A program made the translations under genes and the position numbers. Of a DNA stretch of 64,000 nt, positions 45,301 through 54,604 are shown piece by piece. Source of the stretch: Rhineura floridana (Eukaryota; Chordata; Lepidosauria; Squamata; Rhineuridae); assembly GCF_030035675.1 (NCBI RefSeq), contig NC_084497.1, positions 29,524,437 to 29,588,436 of the forward strand, given 5' to 3'. The notes beneath the pieces were generated by a model. It had not been told where the DNA came from, made no database searches, and saw nothing but the letters and a program-made list of their open reading frames with translations. The first letter of the stretch is position 1. Each line of letters begins with the position of its first letter.

Positions 45301-48300
45301 ACTGGCCATGCTGGCCAGGGCTCATGGGATTTCGGAGTCCAGTAATATCTAGCATGAGAGGTCCCCCCCATCCCTGAATGAGACCGTCACTTGCTTTTAC
45401 AGCCCCTACGTACCTCCATCACAGCTCTGCCTTCTTTGTATGCAGGGGTGGGGAACCTGTTGCCTTCTGGATATTGCTGGATCACAACTCCCATCATTGT
45501 CCCTGACCATTGGCCAAGCTGACTGCTGGGAGCTGGAATCCATCAACACCTGGAGGGTACCAGGTTGGGGAAGGTTGACTTAAGGGGTGAACCATGCAGA
45601 ACCTTTGACCACCTAAGCTCATGAAAACATAGTACCTGCCTTAAATCTGGCCAACTCAGTTTGATGCCAAGAGCTGAATTCACATTTGCAGAAAGAGAAT
45701 CAGGATTTGGAGCACGGATGTTGGGGGACGTGTGTGTCATGCAGATGATGTTGGACTCTAACTCCCATCAGCCACAGGCTGCACAGCCAACAGTCGGCTG
45801 ATGGGAGTTGTAGTCCAACAGCATCTGGGTGGGAGGGGGTAGCAGGTTTCCCTTCCCTCCATTAAATGAAGGCAGAGTTCTGATGGAGGTAGCTAGGGGC
45901 AGTAAAGACAAGTGAAGGTGTAGTCCAGGGATGGGGGAACTGCAACCTCCCCCATGTCGTCAGACTGCAACTCCCATCAGCCCTGAAAAGCTCAGCTAAT
46001 GGCCAGGGATTATAGGATTTGTAACTTCTGGAAGGCCACAGAAGTTCCCCACCCTTGACTGAGAACGTCTCGTTTCATGGGCTTCAAGTCCTGAGACTCA
46101 GCTGCTCAAGAGAGTGACCACACTTACCCTGAGCATGGAAGACGCCCACTTTGTCAGTGTCAGATGCCGAGACGTGGAGAACCAGCTGGTGATCCTCAAA
46201 AATGTCGTCAGGCCCACGCGTCGTCAGGATCATAAGGGACATATCCCCGCGGTCTGGAGAGAAGGGCAGTTGTAAGCTACGGCCGCAGCTCAGTGGTAGA
46301 GCAGTACAAGGCAACTTCTTATTTAGATCAACTGTTTTTATTCAGTACCATGAGGAATCTCTATTTTTAGGGGAAGGGCCGTAGCTCAGTGCATTGAGTG
46401 CAGAAGACGGGTTCAATCCACACGATCTCTAGGTTGAGCTGGGAAAGACCTCTTGTCAGAGACCTTGGAGAGTTGCTGCCAGTCAGAGTAGACAGATTGA
46501 GCTAAACAAACCAATAATCTGTCTTATTATTTATTTATTTATTTATTAAATTTCTATACCGCCCCATAGCCGAAGCTCTCTGGGCGGTTCACAACAGTAA
46601 AACTTCAATATACAATAAGCACAAAGAAAACAATTTAAACATACTAAACTACGAAAATACTAGTATACTAAAATGCTGAATTAAAATGTTAAAAAGTTAA
46701 AACATAGATGTTAAAATGTTAAAATGCCTGGGAGAAGAGGAAGGTTTTATTATAATTAAAATATTATTATAAGGCGGTATGTGGGTAGATTATGGGGTGG
46801 GCCACAGTTCATGGGGAAAGCACAAGGTTTGCATGCAGAAGGTTCCAGATCCAATCTTTGGGGAGTGTAGCTCAATGAGCAGAGCACTTGCTTTGCATGC
46901 AGAAAGTACAGGTTCAATCCACAGCAGCATCTCCCCGGCAGCTAGGGAAAGACTCCTTGCCTTAAAATCTGGAGAGCCCCTGCCAGTCAATGCAGACTGC
47001 CAGAGATGGAGAATCTGTGGCCCTCCAGATGCTGTTGAACTCCAACTCTGATCAACCAGCCAGCATGCCCAATGGTCAAGGATGATGAAGTTGTAGTTCA
47101 CCAACATCTGGAAGGCATTAGACTAGCCACCCCTGCTACAGACAATACTGAGCTAGAGGGACTGATGGCCTGGCTTGGCGGAAGGAAGCTTCCCAAGTTC
47201 CTATTTAAATTTATTCAGGACCATGAGGACTAGAATCTCTATTTTTAAGGCGAAGAGCCCTAACTCAGTAGTAGAGCCCCTGTTTTGCACGCAGAAGGAC
47301 CCAGTTTCAATCCCCAGCAGCATCTCCAGGGAGGGCTGGCAAATGTCCCCTCCCTGAAGCCCTGGAGAGTCACTGCTGCCAGGCAGTGTAGGGCCTGGCT
47401 TGGTATAAGGTCGCTGTCCATGTTCCTGAGCACCGCAGTGGCTCCCCTACTGCCCAGCACGTTGGCTGCTTCGAGGCTGCCTGAAGAGGACACCCTGCGA
47501 CGTTTCTCTGCAGAGCTCCGCTCAGGCCTACCCCGGCGGCCCTAGAGTGGTGCTGTGGGCCCTGCAGTGACCAACCCATGAATGACTGCATTTTCTGGTC
47601 CTTGTTGTCCACGTCCTTCGTTTCAGGGTCATCTCTGTCGCAGTTGACCAGGAGGATGGCTCCTGCACCTTCCGGACCCCACGTCCAATTTTTCTGCAGA
47701 GGCAAAAACCAACAACAGGATGTGTCACTGCGCGGGACTCGATGCCTGCCACAAAGAGAACCACTTCACTTGAAGGCACGGTTGGGGAGCCTCTGGCCCA
47801 GGGTCCAAATGCGGCCCTCCAGAACTTTCCATCTGGCCCTCACAACTCTCTCTAGGCCACACCCTCTTTCCCTGGCCCTGCTCTACCCCTTCCTGGGTTT
47901 AAATTCCCAGCTCAGCCACAAAGCCTCAGTGGGTAACCTTGGACCAATCTCCTTCTCTCAGCCTAACCTACCTCACAGGGTTGTTGCGAGGAGAAATGCT
48001 ACAGTTGGGAGGACTATGTATGCCACCTGGAGCTCCTTGCTCCTCCTCCCACTTTTTTTTGTGCTCCTGGTCCTGCCAACCTCTGGCACATGGTCCCTGG
48101 AATGTTGCCCAGGAGGGAATGTGGCCCTTGAGCTAAAAACTGTTCCCCACTCTTGCTTTAAAGTCTTTTTGTTTTTAAAATGTTTTAGACTGTTTTTAAT
48201 GCGTTTGTTGGCCACTCTAGGCTCCTTCTAGGAGGAAGGCTGGGATATAAATTTAACACAAGAATAAAATAAATTTTGGAGGGGAATAAAGAGCAGTTCC

Positions 48301-51300
48301 TGTGTGGCTGTCAGAACGTTGCTAAAAAGTACGTTCCTGTTTCTGCTACTAGAAAGGAGAGTACAGATGAAAAACACCTTCATAAATCTACTTTGGGCAA
48401 GTTTTGATGGAGGAGTGACACCACAGAATGGTATATTATTATGAAGGACAAACTGGTGGGTGTTTCCCACAATTGCTAAGTGGAACTTCCAGATACAGAG
48501 GCAGTCTACCTCTGGATCCCAGTTGCTGGGAACATAAAACAGAGAGAGAGACAGCCTTCGTGCCCTGCTTGTGAGCTTCCCTGAACCATCTTGCTGGGCA
48601 ATGATCAAGAGAAGGATAGACTAGATGGGAGCATTTGGGTTTCACCCAGCAGGCCTCTTCCTATGTTCTTATGACACTTCCTTGTTTATCCTTCTGTGGT
48701 TGCCCAGAATGGTTTTGCTATCTTCCCTCCCGTGTGACGAAACTGAAATACAACCACAAGTAATCCCACCATGGAAAACAAGATTGCATGAAGCAATAAA
48801 GCAAAGAGAGAGAACAGCTTCCCTTTGCAGCCTTGTGAACTTGGGTCGCCCAGTGCCCTGGTTCTCCTCGCCCAGGTGCCCAGGGCCTTCCCTCCTGGAC
48901 TGGTGAAGAAGAGGCCCACGGCAGCTGGATCAGGCCAAAGGGGCCCACCCAGTCCAGCATCCCATCCTCACAGTAGCCAGCCAGATGTCCCAAAAGGGAA
49001 GCCAGCAAAGCAGGAGCTGAGTGCAACACGAGATGTGTGAACTGAGCTTGCGCCTGGTGTTGAACAAGGATCAGCCTTAAACAGGTACACCCTCAGGCTG
49101 ATGACTCTGACAATGTCGGTCTTGAGCTCCAGGAAGAGATCTGGAGCCACCTCATCGCCTGCGTCGTCATGTTGTATTTCTAATATGCCTCATGCGTGCC
49201 ATGCAATATGCAGATTTTGTTTTTTATGAAGTCCCTGCCCTGCAGCCTGACGATGGAAAACACAATGAAAACACGGTGGCTGTACAGGGTTGGCTCTTGC
49301 AGAAGCACAAGCAGCCTCTTTGTAATGGATTGACCCTTTGGCTGCGTACATGCTACGCCTTTATAGCACATCCAAAGCACGTTCCCCACCCCTCAAAAAG
49401 CCCTGTGGACTGGAGTTTGTTAAGGGTGCTGGGAATTGTAGCTCCGTGACGGGTAAACTACAGTTCCCGGGACTCTTTCAGCGTGGGAGGGAGGCGGTGC
49501 GCTTTAAAGGTATAGTGTGTGCACAGCACACTTGACAACCTCAGATTCAGCTCCCCCTGATAGTATCCTGATGGTGTCACCATGTTAAGGATTTTTTGCC
49601 GCCCTGGGCTCCTGCTGGGACAAAGGGCGGGATATAGATCAAATAAACAACTTTTCATAGCATCCCTTTCTGCTTTGATGTACACTAGAGGGTCCTTCAG
49701 ACAAAAGAGCAGCCTTTGATGTGTTTCTTTCCCCATTTTTTATTATAAGTAAACACACAAAATGTTCAGACTCTACCTTATCCTTAGCATTTCTGTGCAC
49801 GGATCCCGAACGGCTCGTATCGGCATCCAGGGAAATTTCTGCAGCAGCAGAAGAAAAATAAAAATTGGTGAGTGGAATCCCCAAAACAATCCATCTGGCA
49901 AGATGGCTTACTAACGCCAGGATGTCTGCGTTATCTGCTACTGTTTTTGTGCATGAGAGGCCACTCTTATTGAGTGCTTTTCTGCATTTCATTTCATTCT
50001 AACTTCACGGATTACAGCTGCACCACCAGCACCATCATCGTGCATAGATCAGGATTACCTACATGCCTCTGACAAAGAGCATCATAATCCATGAAAACTT
50101 TTTGCCATAATAAATTAGTTTTAAGGTGATAGACAGGCCTGCTGGCAGCAGCCACAAGAAATAGAGGGACCCTCCACATCCAGAGGCAGTTTACCTTCCA
50201 AGGCTGGTTGGTAAGGGACAGCCACAGGAGAGTGCTTTTGCGCTCAGGGCCTGCTTGCGGGCCTCCCATAACGGGCATCTGGTTGGCCACTGTGAGAAAA
50301 GGAGGCTGGACCAGATTGGCCCCTTTGACCAGCTTCAGGGCTCTTCTTACGAGTGTGCCCTGGTTGTGAAAACAAATGGTGCCAATTCACCTGGCTGTAT
50401 CCAGGCTTTTGCCATGCAAGGGTCTATTTCTTAATGCCTGATTATTTTGGATTTATAAATTATGTTGCCCACCACTTTTTGGAAGATTTGCAGAGCGACG
50501 GAAAAAGCAAAAAAAAATACCTCAGGTATTTGGCCAGGCGTTGCTGAACTACAGCTCCCATCATCCCCAGCCATTAGCCATGCTTGCTGGTGCTGAAGGG
50601 AGTTGTAGTTCACCATCACCTGCATGGCCAAAGGTTCCTCACGCCTGATCTGTCTAATGACCAGACTCTGCCCCTTGCAATTAGATGTCCAGTTACCAAG
50701 TCTGCCAACTTTGAGCATTCCCATTAAAATCCCTCCCATTTTCACCCATGCCAGCCCTGAACGTCAACAAAAGGCGGAGATGAATAAATAATACATCTGT
50801 GTCATTTCCTTCCCTTCTCCCCCGCAATGCACCCAGAGTCCCCCACTCTCCCCCAAATGTCCTGTATTCAGTTTGATCAACTCAGTCCCTCTCTTACCCA
50901 CACAGGTGAGGTGCAGCACGGCTTTCGCTATGGGCGTCTTCCCCTTGTCCTTGTAGTACGAAATCCTGACCTGCCAAGATACCGCCCATTTCAGTAAATG
51001 CAGAACAGTGGAGCACCCATTTAAGGCCCATCCGCATGACACACGTACTGCTAGTTTGGCCTTTGGGCCCCAAAGTGGTATGTAAATAAAACATAAACAT
51101 AACAATAGCCAGTTTTGTACTGGATAAATGCTCGGGGGGGGGCAGGAGCTCCACTCACAAGGATCCCTCTGATCTGTAATTTCAGGTTTTATTTATTTTG
51201 CGCATTTAGTTTTATTATTGCATTTATATCCCAGCTCTAAAGAGCTCAAGGTGTCATCCTCACCCTTGCTCCAAGGAGATCTGGGTGGCATAATCATATA

Positions 51301-52197
51301 CTCCAGTGATATCTTCACAACAACCCTGTGAGGTAGGTGAAGCTGAGATTGAGAGAGAAAGAGAGCCAACTAAATGAAGGTCCGATTTCAATCCCAACCA
51401 ACCAAAATCCAACAGTCATGCCATTATGCCAGCTCAAGGAAGGGCCATAGTTCATCATCAGAGCATCTGCTGTGCATGCAGAAGGTTCCCGTTCAGTCCC
51501 CATTGGCAGCATCTCAGGTAGGGCTGGAAAAGACTTCCTGTCTGAAACCCTGAAGAGACACTGCCAGTCAGTGTAGACAATGCTGAGCTAGATGGACCAA
51601 TGCCCTGACTCTGTATAAAGCAGCTTTCTGTGTCCCTGTTTAATTCAGAACCATGAGGACTAGAATCTTTACTTTCAGGGAAAGGCCCGCAGTTCAGTAG
51701 CAAGCATGTGCTTTGCAAATAAAAGGGCCCAGGTTTGATCCTCAGCATCTCCACATAGGGCTGGGAAAGACCCCATCTGAAACCTATTTTGTTTTGGGAT
51801 CCATCTGGATGCTCTCCAATTTTTGCATTATTGTGGGTTTTTTTCATTCCACATTTACAGATTGACAAATCCCCAGGTTTTCAGTGAAGGGAAGTCATAA
51901 CAGTTAAAGCAGTTTACTTTCCTGTAAGGAAGGCACACCTTTTCTGGATCAGGCCTAGTCTTTCCCTCTCCCCCCGCCCCCACCCCTCCACCAAAGTTGC
52001 CCTGGGAGTTTCTCACCTTGTCCTCATCGACTTCCACACTCGGCGCATCCATTGTTACTATCACTTCCACTCTGCTGTTTAGGGGCCATCTGGTTACGCA
52101 GCAGGGGATCTTCAAAACCTCCCCATTATGGACAATAAAGAGGTTCAGGCCCGAAGTCCCCCAGACGTCAAAGGCTGCTGCACCAGTAGGAGCCGAC
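33105..52197 (-). CDS. PADI3: Peptidylarginine deiminase, PADI1/PADI3 type (exons 2-16; exon 1 not found)
   Basis: Calcium-dependent enzyme converting peptidyl-arginine to citrulline. Fifteen exons with correct GT-AG borders and phases give 631 residues plus stop; with a first exon of about 30 residues this equals the family length (about 663). Using human PAD4 numbering, the catalytic Asp350 ([10 protein letters not shown]), His471 and Asp473 (GHVDEF) and Cys645 (EVHCGTNV) are present, as are calcium ligands in DEMEI, DSPRNRG and DSFGNLE. The N-terminal immunoglobulin-like domains span exons 2-7 and the catalytic domain exons 8-16. The first half resembles PADI3 ([26 protein letters not shown]), while parts of the second resemble PADI1 ([21 protein letters not shown]). 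PADI3 is only a best guess, from these matches and from the position next to RCC2. No signal peptide is expected in the family (cytoplasmic). Confidence 0.95.
33395..33535 (-). mobile_element. tRNA-derived SINE (S1), partial
   Basis: TCTAACACTGTACTACTACG, GTATTGAACCTGGGGCCTTG and TATCACTGAGCTATAGCC, in PADI intron 15. Confidence 0.65.
33945..34070 (-). CDS. PADI3: PADI exon 15
   Basis: Encodes [39 protein letters not shown] and PDM; 126 nt, phase 0 on both sides, donor [21 protein letters not shown] and AFFPDM are family signatures. Confidence 0.95.
34440..35025 (+). mobile_element. L2/CR1-type LINE fragment, decayed
   Basis: [30 protein letters not shown] and QPWLPWLS mark the polymerase C-terminus. 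Beyond about 34630 the frame is broken, and the 3' end reads GCGGCTTATAAATATTTAAA. Lies in PADI intron 14. Confidence 0.8.
35025..35195 (-). mobile_element. tRNA-derived SINE (family S1)
   Basis: GAACTCAGTATTGCCTACAC and AGGCAGGTGCTCTGCCACTA, directly after the LINE fragment ending at 35025. Confidence 0.75.
35250..35735 (-). mobile_element. tRNA-derived SINE (S1) split by two later insertions
   Basis: The SINE reads through 35250-35310, 35453-35530 and 35668-35735. A family B palindrome (35312-35452, CCTTTCCCAACATTTGGGTC to GGTTGGGAAAGG) and a family E repeat (35530-35667, TATCCTGCCCTTCCTCCCAG) have inserted into it. SINE parts join in order on either side. Confidence 0.75.
36422..36501 (-). 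CDS. PADI3: PADI exon 14
   Basis: 80 nt coding for [20 protein letters not shown] then SNEYFQ. It is the most divergent exon of the gene in all paralogues. Phases (1 in, 0 out) join exon 13 to exon 15 exactly, and the acceptor is CTGCAG. Confidence 0.9.
36611..36795. mobile_element. Palindromic MITE, family A
   Basis: GGCCACATCCACACCATACA opens it and CAGGATTCTTTAGGGGAACC lies in the second arm. It lies 110 bp upstream (transcript sense) of PADI exon 14. Confidence 0.65.
36890..37075 (-). mobile_element. tRNA-derived SINE (family S1)
   Basis: GTCCACCTAACTCAGTACAG, GAACCTGGGACCTTCTACAT and GCTCTGCCACTGAGCTGCGG. Confidence 0.75.
37210..37330 (+). repeat. Interspersed repeat, two copies in window
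   Basis: CCGCATTCCCTTCTGGGCAG, GAGGGCCGCATGCCAGTGGT and GGCAGAAGTGGGCAGAGCAA match 2345-2450 (GCCACATGCCAGTGGTGGGC). The remaining part of the unit, up to GCCGCATTTGCCCTCCTGGT, continues at about 37470. Class unknown. Confidence 0.55.
37646..37739 (-). CDS. PADI3: PADI exon 13
   Basis: Encodes [20 protein letters not shown] through [18 protein letters not shown] is a family motif. Donor GTAAAC, acceptor TTCCAG; phase 0 in, phase 1 out. Confidence 0.95.
38227..38371 (-). CDS. PADI3: PADI exon 12 (catalytic His and Asp)
   Basis: Encodes [40 protein letters not shown] and [14 protein letters not shown] holds the catalytic His and Asp. 145 nt, phase 2 in and 0 out. Confidence 0.97.
38497..38648 (-). 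CDS. PADI3: PADI exon 11
   Basis: Encodes [40 protein letters not shown] and [10 protein letters not shown]. The SFGNLE segment supplies calcium ligands in PAD4. Donor GTAAGT. Confidence 0.97.
39613..39810 (-). mobile_element. tRNA-derived SINE (family S1)
   Basis: CATCTAGCTCAGTACTGTCT, ACGGACTGGCAGCAGCTCTC and CTTCTGCATGCAAAGC, ending 50 bp from PADI exon 10. Confidence 0.75.
39861..39968 (-). CDS. PADI3: PADI exon 10 (catalytic Asp)
   Basis: Encodes [20 protein letters not shown] then [16 protein letters not shown]. The first residue is the catalytic Asp350 equivalent. The Arg of SPRNRG that binds the substrate backbone in PAD4 (Arg374) is present. Donor GTAGGT; phase 0 on both sides. Confidence 0.97.
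40060..40235 (-). mobile_element. CR1 LINE 3' end
   Basis: TAGAATTATAGAACAGAATC then GGAAGGGGCCTGTAAGGCCA, CCAGTCCAACCCCCTGCTCA and CCACCTCCCTAG. Same family and orientation as 3731-3895. Confidence 0.8.
40566..40892. mobile_element. hAT-like non-autonomous DNA transposon
   Basis: Begins CAGAGGTTCCCAAACAGTGG and ends near GGTTTAGAAACCACAG, resembling hAT termini (CAG-GGTTCCCAAAC). The interior, including CAGCAGGCAGAAAAATCA, is shared with 31738-32047. Confidence 0.6.
41081..41192 (-). CDS. PADI3: PADI exon 9
   Basis: Encodes [20 protein letters not shown] then [17 protein letters not shown]. The Trp near the end lines the substrate pocket. The residue before it is Gln where the human paralogues PADI1-4, as I recall them, have Arg. 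Donor GTAGGT. Confidence 0.96.
41815..41918 (-). CDS. PADI3: PADI exon 8
   Basis: Encodes [20 protein letters not shown] then [23 protein letters not shown] is a family signature marking the start of the catalytic domain. Phase 0 in, phase 2 out. Confidence 0.96.
42220..42480. mobile_element. Tc1/mariner-like DNA transposon fragment
   Basis: Starts with CAGTGCCGTGAAGAAGTATT and TGCCCCCTTTCTGATTTTCT. This terminus is known from Tc1/mariner elements of fish, amphibians and reptiles. The far end is not clear. Lies in a PADI intron. Confidence 0.6.
42706..42887 (-). CDS. PADI3: PADI exon 7
   Basis: 182 nt coding for [40 protein letters not shown] and [30 protein letters not shown] aligns with FYVEGLTFPD of human PADI1. 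Acceptor TTCACAG, donor GTATGG, phase 1 in and 0 out. It is too short to show as a long open frame but fits exactly. Confidence 0.93.
43361..43797 (+). mobile_element. Possible solo LTR of an endogenous retrovirus
   Basis: A fossil of about 437 bp with TGTTGGAA at one end and TTCAACA at the other, and an AATAAA signal followed by a T/C-rich stretch, as in the R/U5 part of retroviral LTRs. No internal genes and no matching second LTR were seen, and no clear target duplication. Assignment is tentative; it looks old. Lies in PADI intron 6. Confidence 0.35.
44196..44950 (+). mobile_element. L2/CR1-type LINE, 3' part with long open reverse-transcriptase C-terminus
   Basis: An open frame at 44196-44780 (194 codons) reads [65 protein letters not shown]. 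These are the C-terminal signatures of L2/CR1/Jockey-group polymerases. A short 3' UTR ends in an ATT microsatellite tail at about 44936-44955. The 5' part is absent, as usual for 5'-truncated LINE copies. The frame is still open, so this copy is fairly young. Confidence 0.88.
45030..46060. repeat. Cluster of family B palindromes with spacer, tandem then inverted
   Basis: Palindromic cores lie at about 45045-45165, 45245-45385, 45450-45580, 45740-45840 and 45935-46050. A spacer with TGCCTTTACTGCCCC-like and CTCCATCACA-like segments follows the first two cores. Between the last two cores the same spacer is reversed (TGATGGAGGTAGCTAGGGGC, GTAAAGACAAGTGAAGG). The array is therefore two head-to-tail units and at least one inverted unit, all in PADI intron 6. 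Confidence 0.7.
46128..46253 (-). CDS. PADI3: PADI exon 6
   Basis: Encodes [20 protein letters not shown] then [20 protein letters not shown] and Q. Acceptor CTCCAG, donor GTAAGT, phase 1 on both sides. The DMS-M and GPD motifs match the family. Confidence 0.95.
46375..47430 (+). mobile_element. SINE S1 cluster between PADI exons 6 and 5
   Basis: S1 copies lie at 46375-46525, 46860-47200 (split by a family B palindrome at about 47000-47132) and 47255-47430. A further fragment starts at 46278. A family E2 repeat (CTATACCGCCCCATAGCCGA, 46525-46730) sits between the first two. Confidence 0.75.
47576..47693 (-). CDS. PADI3: PADI exon 5
   Basis: Encodes [20 protein letters not shown] then [35 protein letters not shown] is invariant in the family. 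The acceptor CTGCAG is clear. The donor inferred from phase is the weak GTTGGT, so the low-coordinate border is less certain than the rest. Confidence 0.9.
48690..49364. other. PADI intron 4, part without recognised features
   Basis: No exon, repeat or regulatory motif was recognised except a reversed family C fragment near 48910-48990. Confidence 0.4.
49365..49530. mobile_element. Palindromic MITE, family A
   Basis: Contains GGGTGCTGGGAATTGTAGCT and GTAAACTACAGTTCCCGGGA, the core shared by family A. Confidence 0.6.
49777..49838 (-). CDS. PADI3: PADI exon 4
   Basis: 62 nt coding, after a split Glu codon, for [27 protein letters not shown] aligns with the conserved EISLDVD. Acceptor GCTGCAG, donor GTAGAG. 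Confidence 0.93.
50898..50970 (-). CDS. PADI3: PADI exon 3
   Basis: 73 nt coding for [20 protein letters not shown] then LTCV. It aligns with VQISYH and YAVLYLTCV of human PADI3. Acceptor TTGGCAG, donor GTAAGA; phase 0 in, 1 out. Confidence 0.93.
51436..51790 (+). mobile_element. Two tRNA-derived SINEs (family S1)
   Basis: 51436-51640 (GCATCTGCTGTGCATGCAGA) and 51685-51790 (GCCCGCAGTTCAGTAGCAAG). A reversed S2 copy precedes them at 51195-51430. All lie in PADI intron 2. Confidence 0.75.
52017..52197 (-). CDS. PADI3: PADI exon 2
   Basis: Encodes [40 protein letters not shown] and [20 protein letters not shown] after one leading base. It aligns with the first immunoglobulin-like domain of PADI1/PADI3 (VPEGTEMFEVYGTPGVDIY type). 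Acceptor CTTCAG, donor GTGAGA. The one-base entry phase requires an upstream exon ending two bases into a codon. Confidence 0.94.
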
Positions 52198-52389
52198 CTG
52201 AAGCGGGAGGGGAAAAAGGAGAATTCATGGCAACTGTGTCTTTTCTGGCTGTATTTCTACCCAGCCTTTCCTACAAAGAGCTCACGATCCTCGCCTGCAT
52301 TTTATCCTCACAACAGCCCTAACAGGTAGGTCAGGCTGAAAGGCAGCAACAGGCTTGAGGCCGCCCAGTGAGGTTCATGACAATGTAGG

Positions 52390-53730
52390 GGTTCTTTTTT
52401 AAAACATATATAAAAACTGTTACTGGCACAAGCTATCTTAGAAAGCAGCCTCTTCCACAAGGACCATCTATCTATATCTGTGGAATAACCAAAAACTAAA
52501 CAGCCTTCAGAACAGCCTGCCTTGGATCCAGCAGTTCCCCACCCACATGCCCTGGATGCTCAACTTTCATTAAAAAAAAAAAAAAAATTCTAGCATTTGT
52601 AGGACCTGAGATACGAGGCAAAATATGCAGGCACTATTCTTCCTATTTTTTTGGTGAGAAACTCACCTGCCCCCCCCACTTCGATGTTTTAATTTGTTCC
52701 CACCCCTTACTGGGAAAACTCCTGCATTCACCCATGGCTGAGACTTTGACACTCTCTGTGTGCGGTACGCCAGGATATGGATCCTCAGAGTGATCTCTGC
52801 AAGGCAGGCGGCTAGTTCAGGTGCCCTGCCTTTTTGCCAAGGTTTTGGACTAGGCCAAGCAGCCAGAGGGCCATATTTATCCCTAGCCAACCCTCTGCCA
52901 GCAGCGCATGTGGCCATCCTACACAAACTCTCACATAGGGTACACACACACACACACCCTCTGCTGAGTCACACAGATCAGCTAAGCAGGAAGGGGTTTT
53001 GTTCACCAGATGATTGATCTGATTACTAGGGAGGGGCTGATTTGCATCCCTGTTTAAACCTCTCTCCATGCACCCCACTGCTGGGTCTACTTCTCTTTTC
53101 CCCCCCATTGCCAAAATTGGTGGGGTCTTGAGAAGGGTAGAAAAACCTGCTCAGAGGTCAAGATCAAGCCTGTGGTCCAGGACTTAGCCACAGCTTTTAA
53201 GCGCACTGCATTTCAGCAGGCTGTTCTCCTCCAAAGGCCTCTGATTGGGCAAGAGTCCAAGCCCAGCTTTGTGGTTTCAGGCTGCAAGATTAATTTCAGC
53301 AAATACCAAATCCTCAGCAGATCACTGAGCTGAAACTCTCTTCAAGAGCTCAGCCAGGAGACCAGAAGTTGCCAAACGGGCAGAACTGAAACTTTTCACT
53401 GTCCCCCTCCCCTGCCGATCAGCATCATGACTGGGCAAGACTAAGACAAAGCCTTATTGCATTGTGGGGAGAGAGATGCTGCTCCCAAAACAGGACTGGC
53501 CATCTGATTGGCCAGGCCATGTTTGCACAGGTGCAAAGGAGCAAACTCCAAACGCATAATGGAAGAATCTCAAGCGTGCTTAGACAGCCCTCCGTTCGGG
53601 GTCCAAGTCGGCGGTTTCGGCTTCTGCAGTTCCTACTGCCCGGGGACTGGGGTGTTCACGGCCAGGGACAGCCCCAAACAAGCCAACTTATAGGGTGTGC
53701 AGGGCAGGCCATAGAGGGCACACAGCTTTG
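52390..53730. other. Region upstream of PADI exon 2, no gene recognised
   Basis: About 1.3 kb without recognised repeats, apart from a short CA run near 52940. It includes an octamer ATGCAAAT and TTTAAA near 53040-53057 (reverse strand) and a CCAAT motif near 53510. It is a candidate place for the PADI promoter or missing first exon, but no first-exon residues could be read. Confidence 0.35.
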
Positions 53731-53849
53731 TCCTCTTGACACCTCAGTGGTAGGACACCTGCCTTGCATGCAGAAGGTCCCCGGTTCAATCCCGTCTTGG
53801 GCTCCTGCTGGCGCTCAGCCTTTTATTGTATTGACCTCTGGCCTGCTAG

Positions 53850-54270
53850 TCTGGCAGTGTTAACCTAAGGCAGTATTTCCCAACCTGGTGCCCTCCAGAT
53901 GTTGGTGGACTCCACTCCCATTATCGTCCCTGATGATCATCTGCCATGCTGGCAGGGGCTGATGGGAGTCGGGGGTCCATCAGCTTCTGGAGGGCCAACA
54001 GGTTCCCCATCCCTGAACTAGTCCATCACTTGCCTTCACTGCCCCCTAGCTACCTCCAGCAGAACTCTGACCCTAACTTGCTTTTACTGCCCCTCACTAC
54101 CTCCATCACAACACTGTCTACTTTTAATGCAGGGACAGGGGACCTGTGGTCATCAAGACATTGCTGGCCTCCCAATTCCCATCATCACCCCTAACCCCTG
54201 GGCAAGCGCACTGGGGATGATGGGGGCTCGAGTCCCCCCAACAGCTGGACGGCCACAGCTTCACCATTGC
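53850..54270 (+). repeat. Family B palindromes with spacer, two tandem units
   Basis: Begins AACCTAAGGCAGTATTTCCC, nearly identical to 45022-45045 including the preceding GCCTGCTAG-CTGGCAGTGT. The spacer (ACTAGTCCATCACTTGCCTT, CCTCCAGCAGAACTCTG) and a second palindrome at about 54130-54270 follow. Another isolated core lies at about 54475-54600. Confidence 0.7.
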
Positions 54271-54604
54271 AGGTTACCCAGAACCATGTCTAAGCTTCAC
54301 CTAGCGGTTCCCTCAGTGCTTGAAGAGGAGAGAAGTGGGGTGTTAGAAAGCAGCACAGGATCCTCCCTTCCGAATCGTTTGCTCATGAGGGCATGCCACT
54401 GCTTGCGAGCACAGCAGGCAGCTCCCCACAGATGGAAGGACCATTTCCTCCATCTTCAGAAGCCATGCACATCTCAGTGTTTTGGACTACAACGCCCATC
54501 AACCTCCGCCAGCACAACAGTTTGATGCTAGACCTGATGACAGTACAGCAGGGATGATGGTAGTTGTAGGCCAAAATGTCTGGAGGGCACCAGCTTAGCC
54601 AAGG

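Noticed and set aside
45030-46060. Regularly spaced palindromes resembling a CRISPR array
   Set aside because: Units are long, diverged MITE copies in a vertebrate intron with no cas genes; not a CRISPR array.
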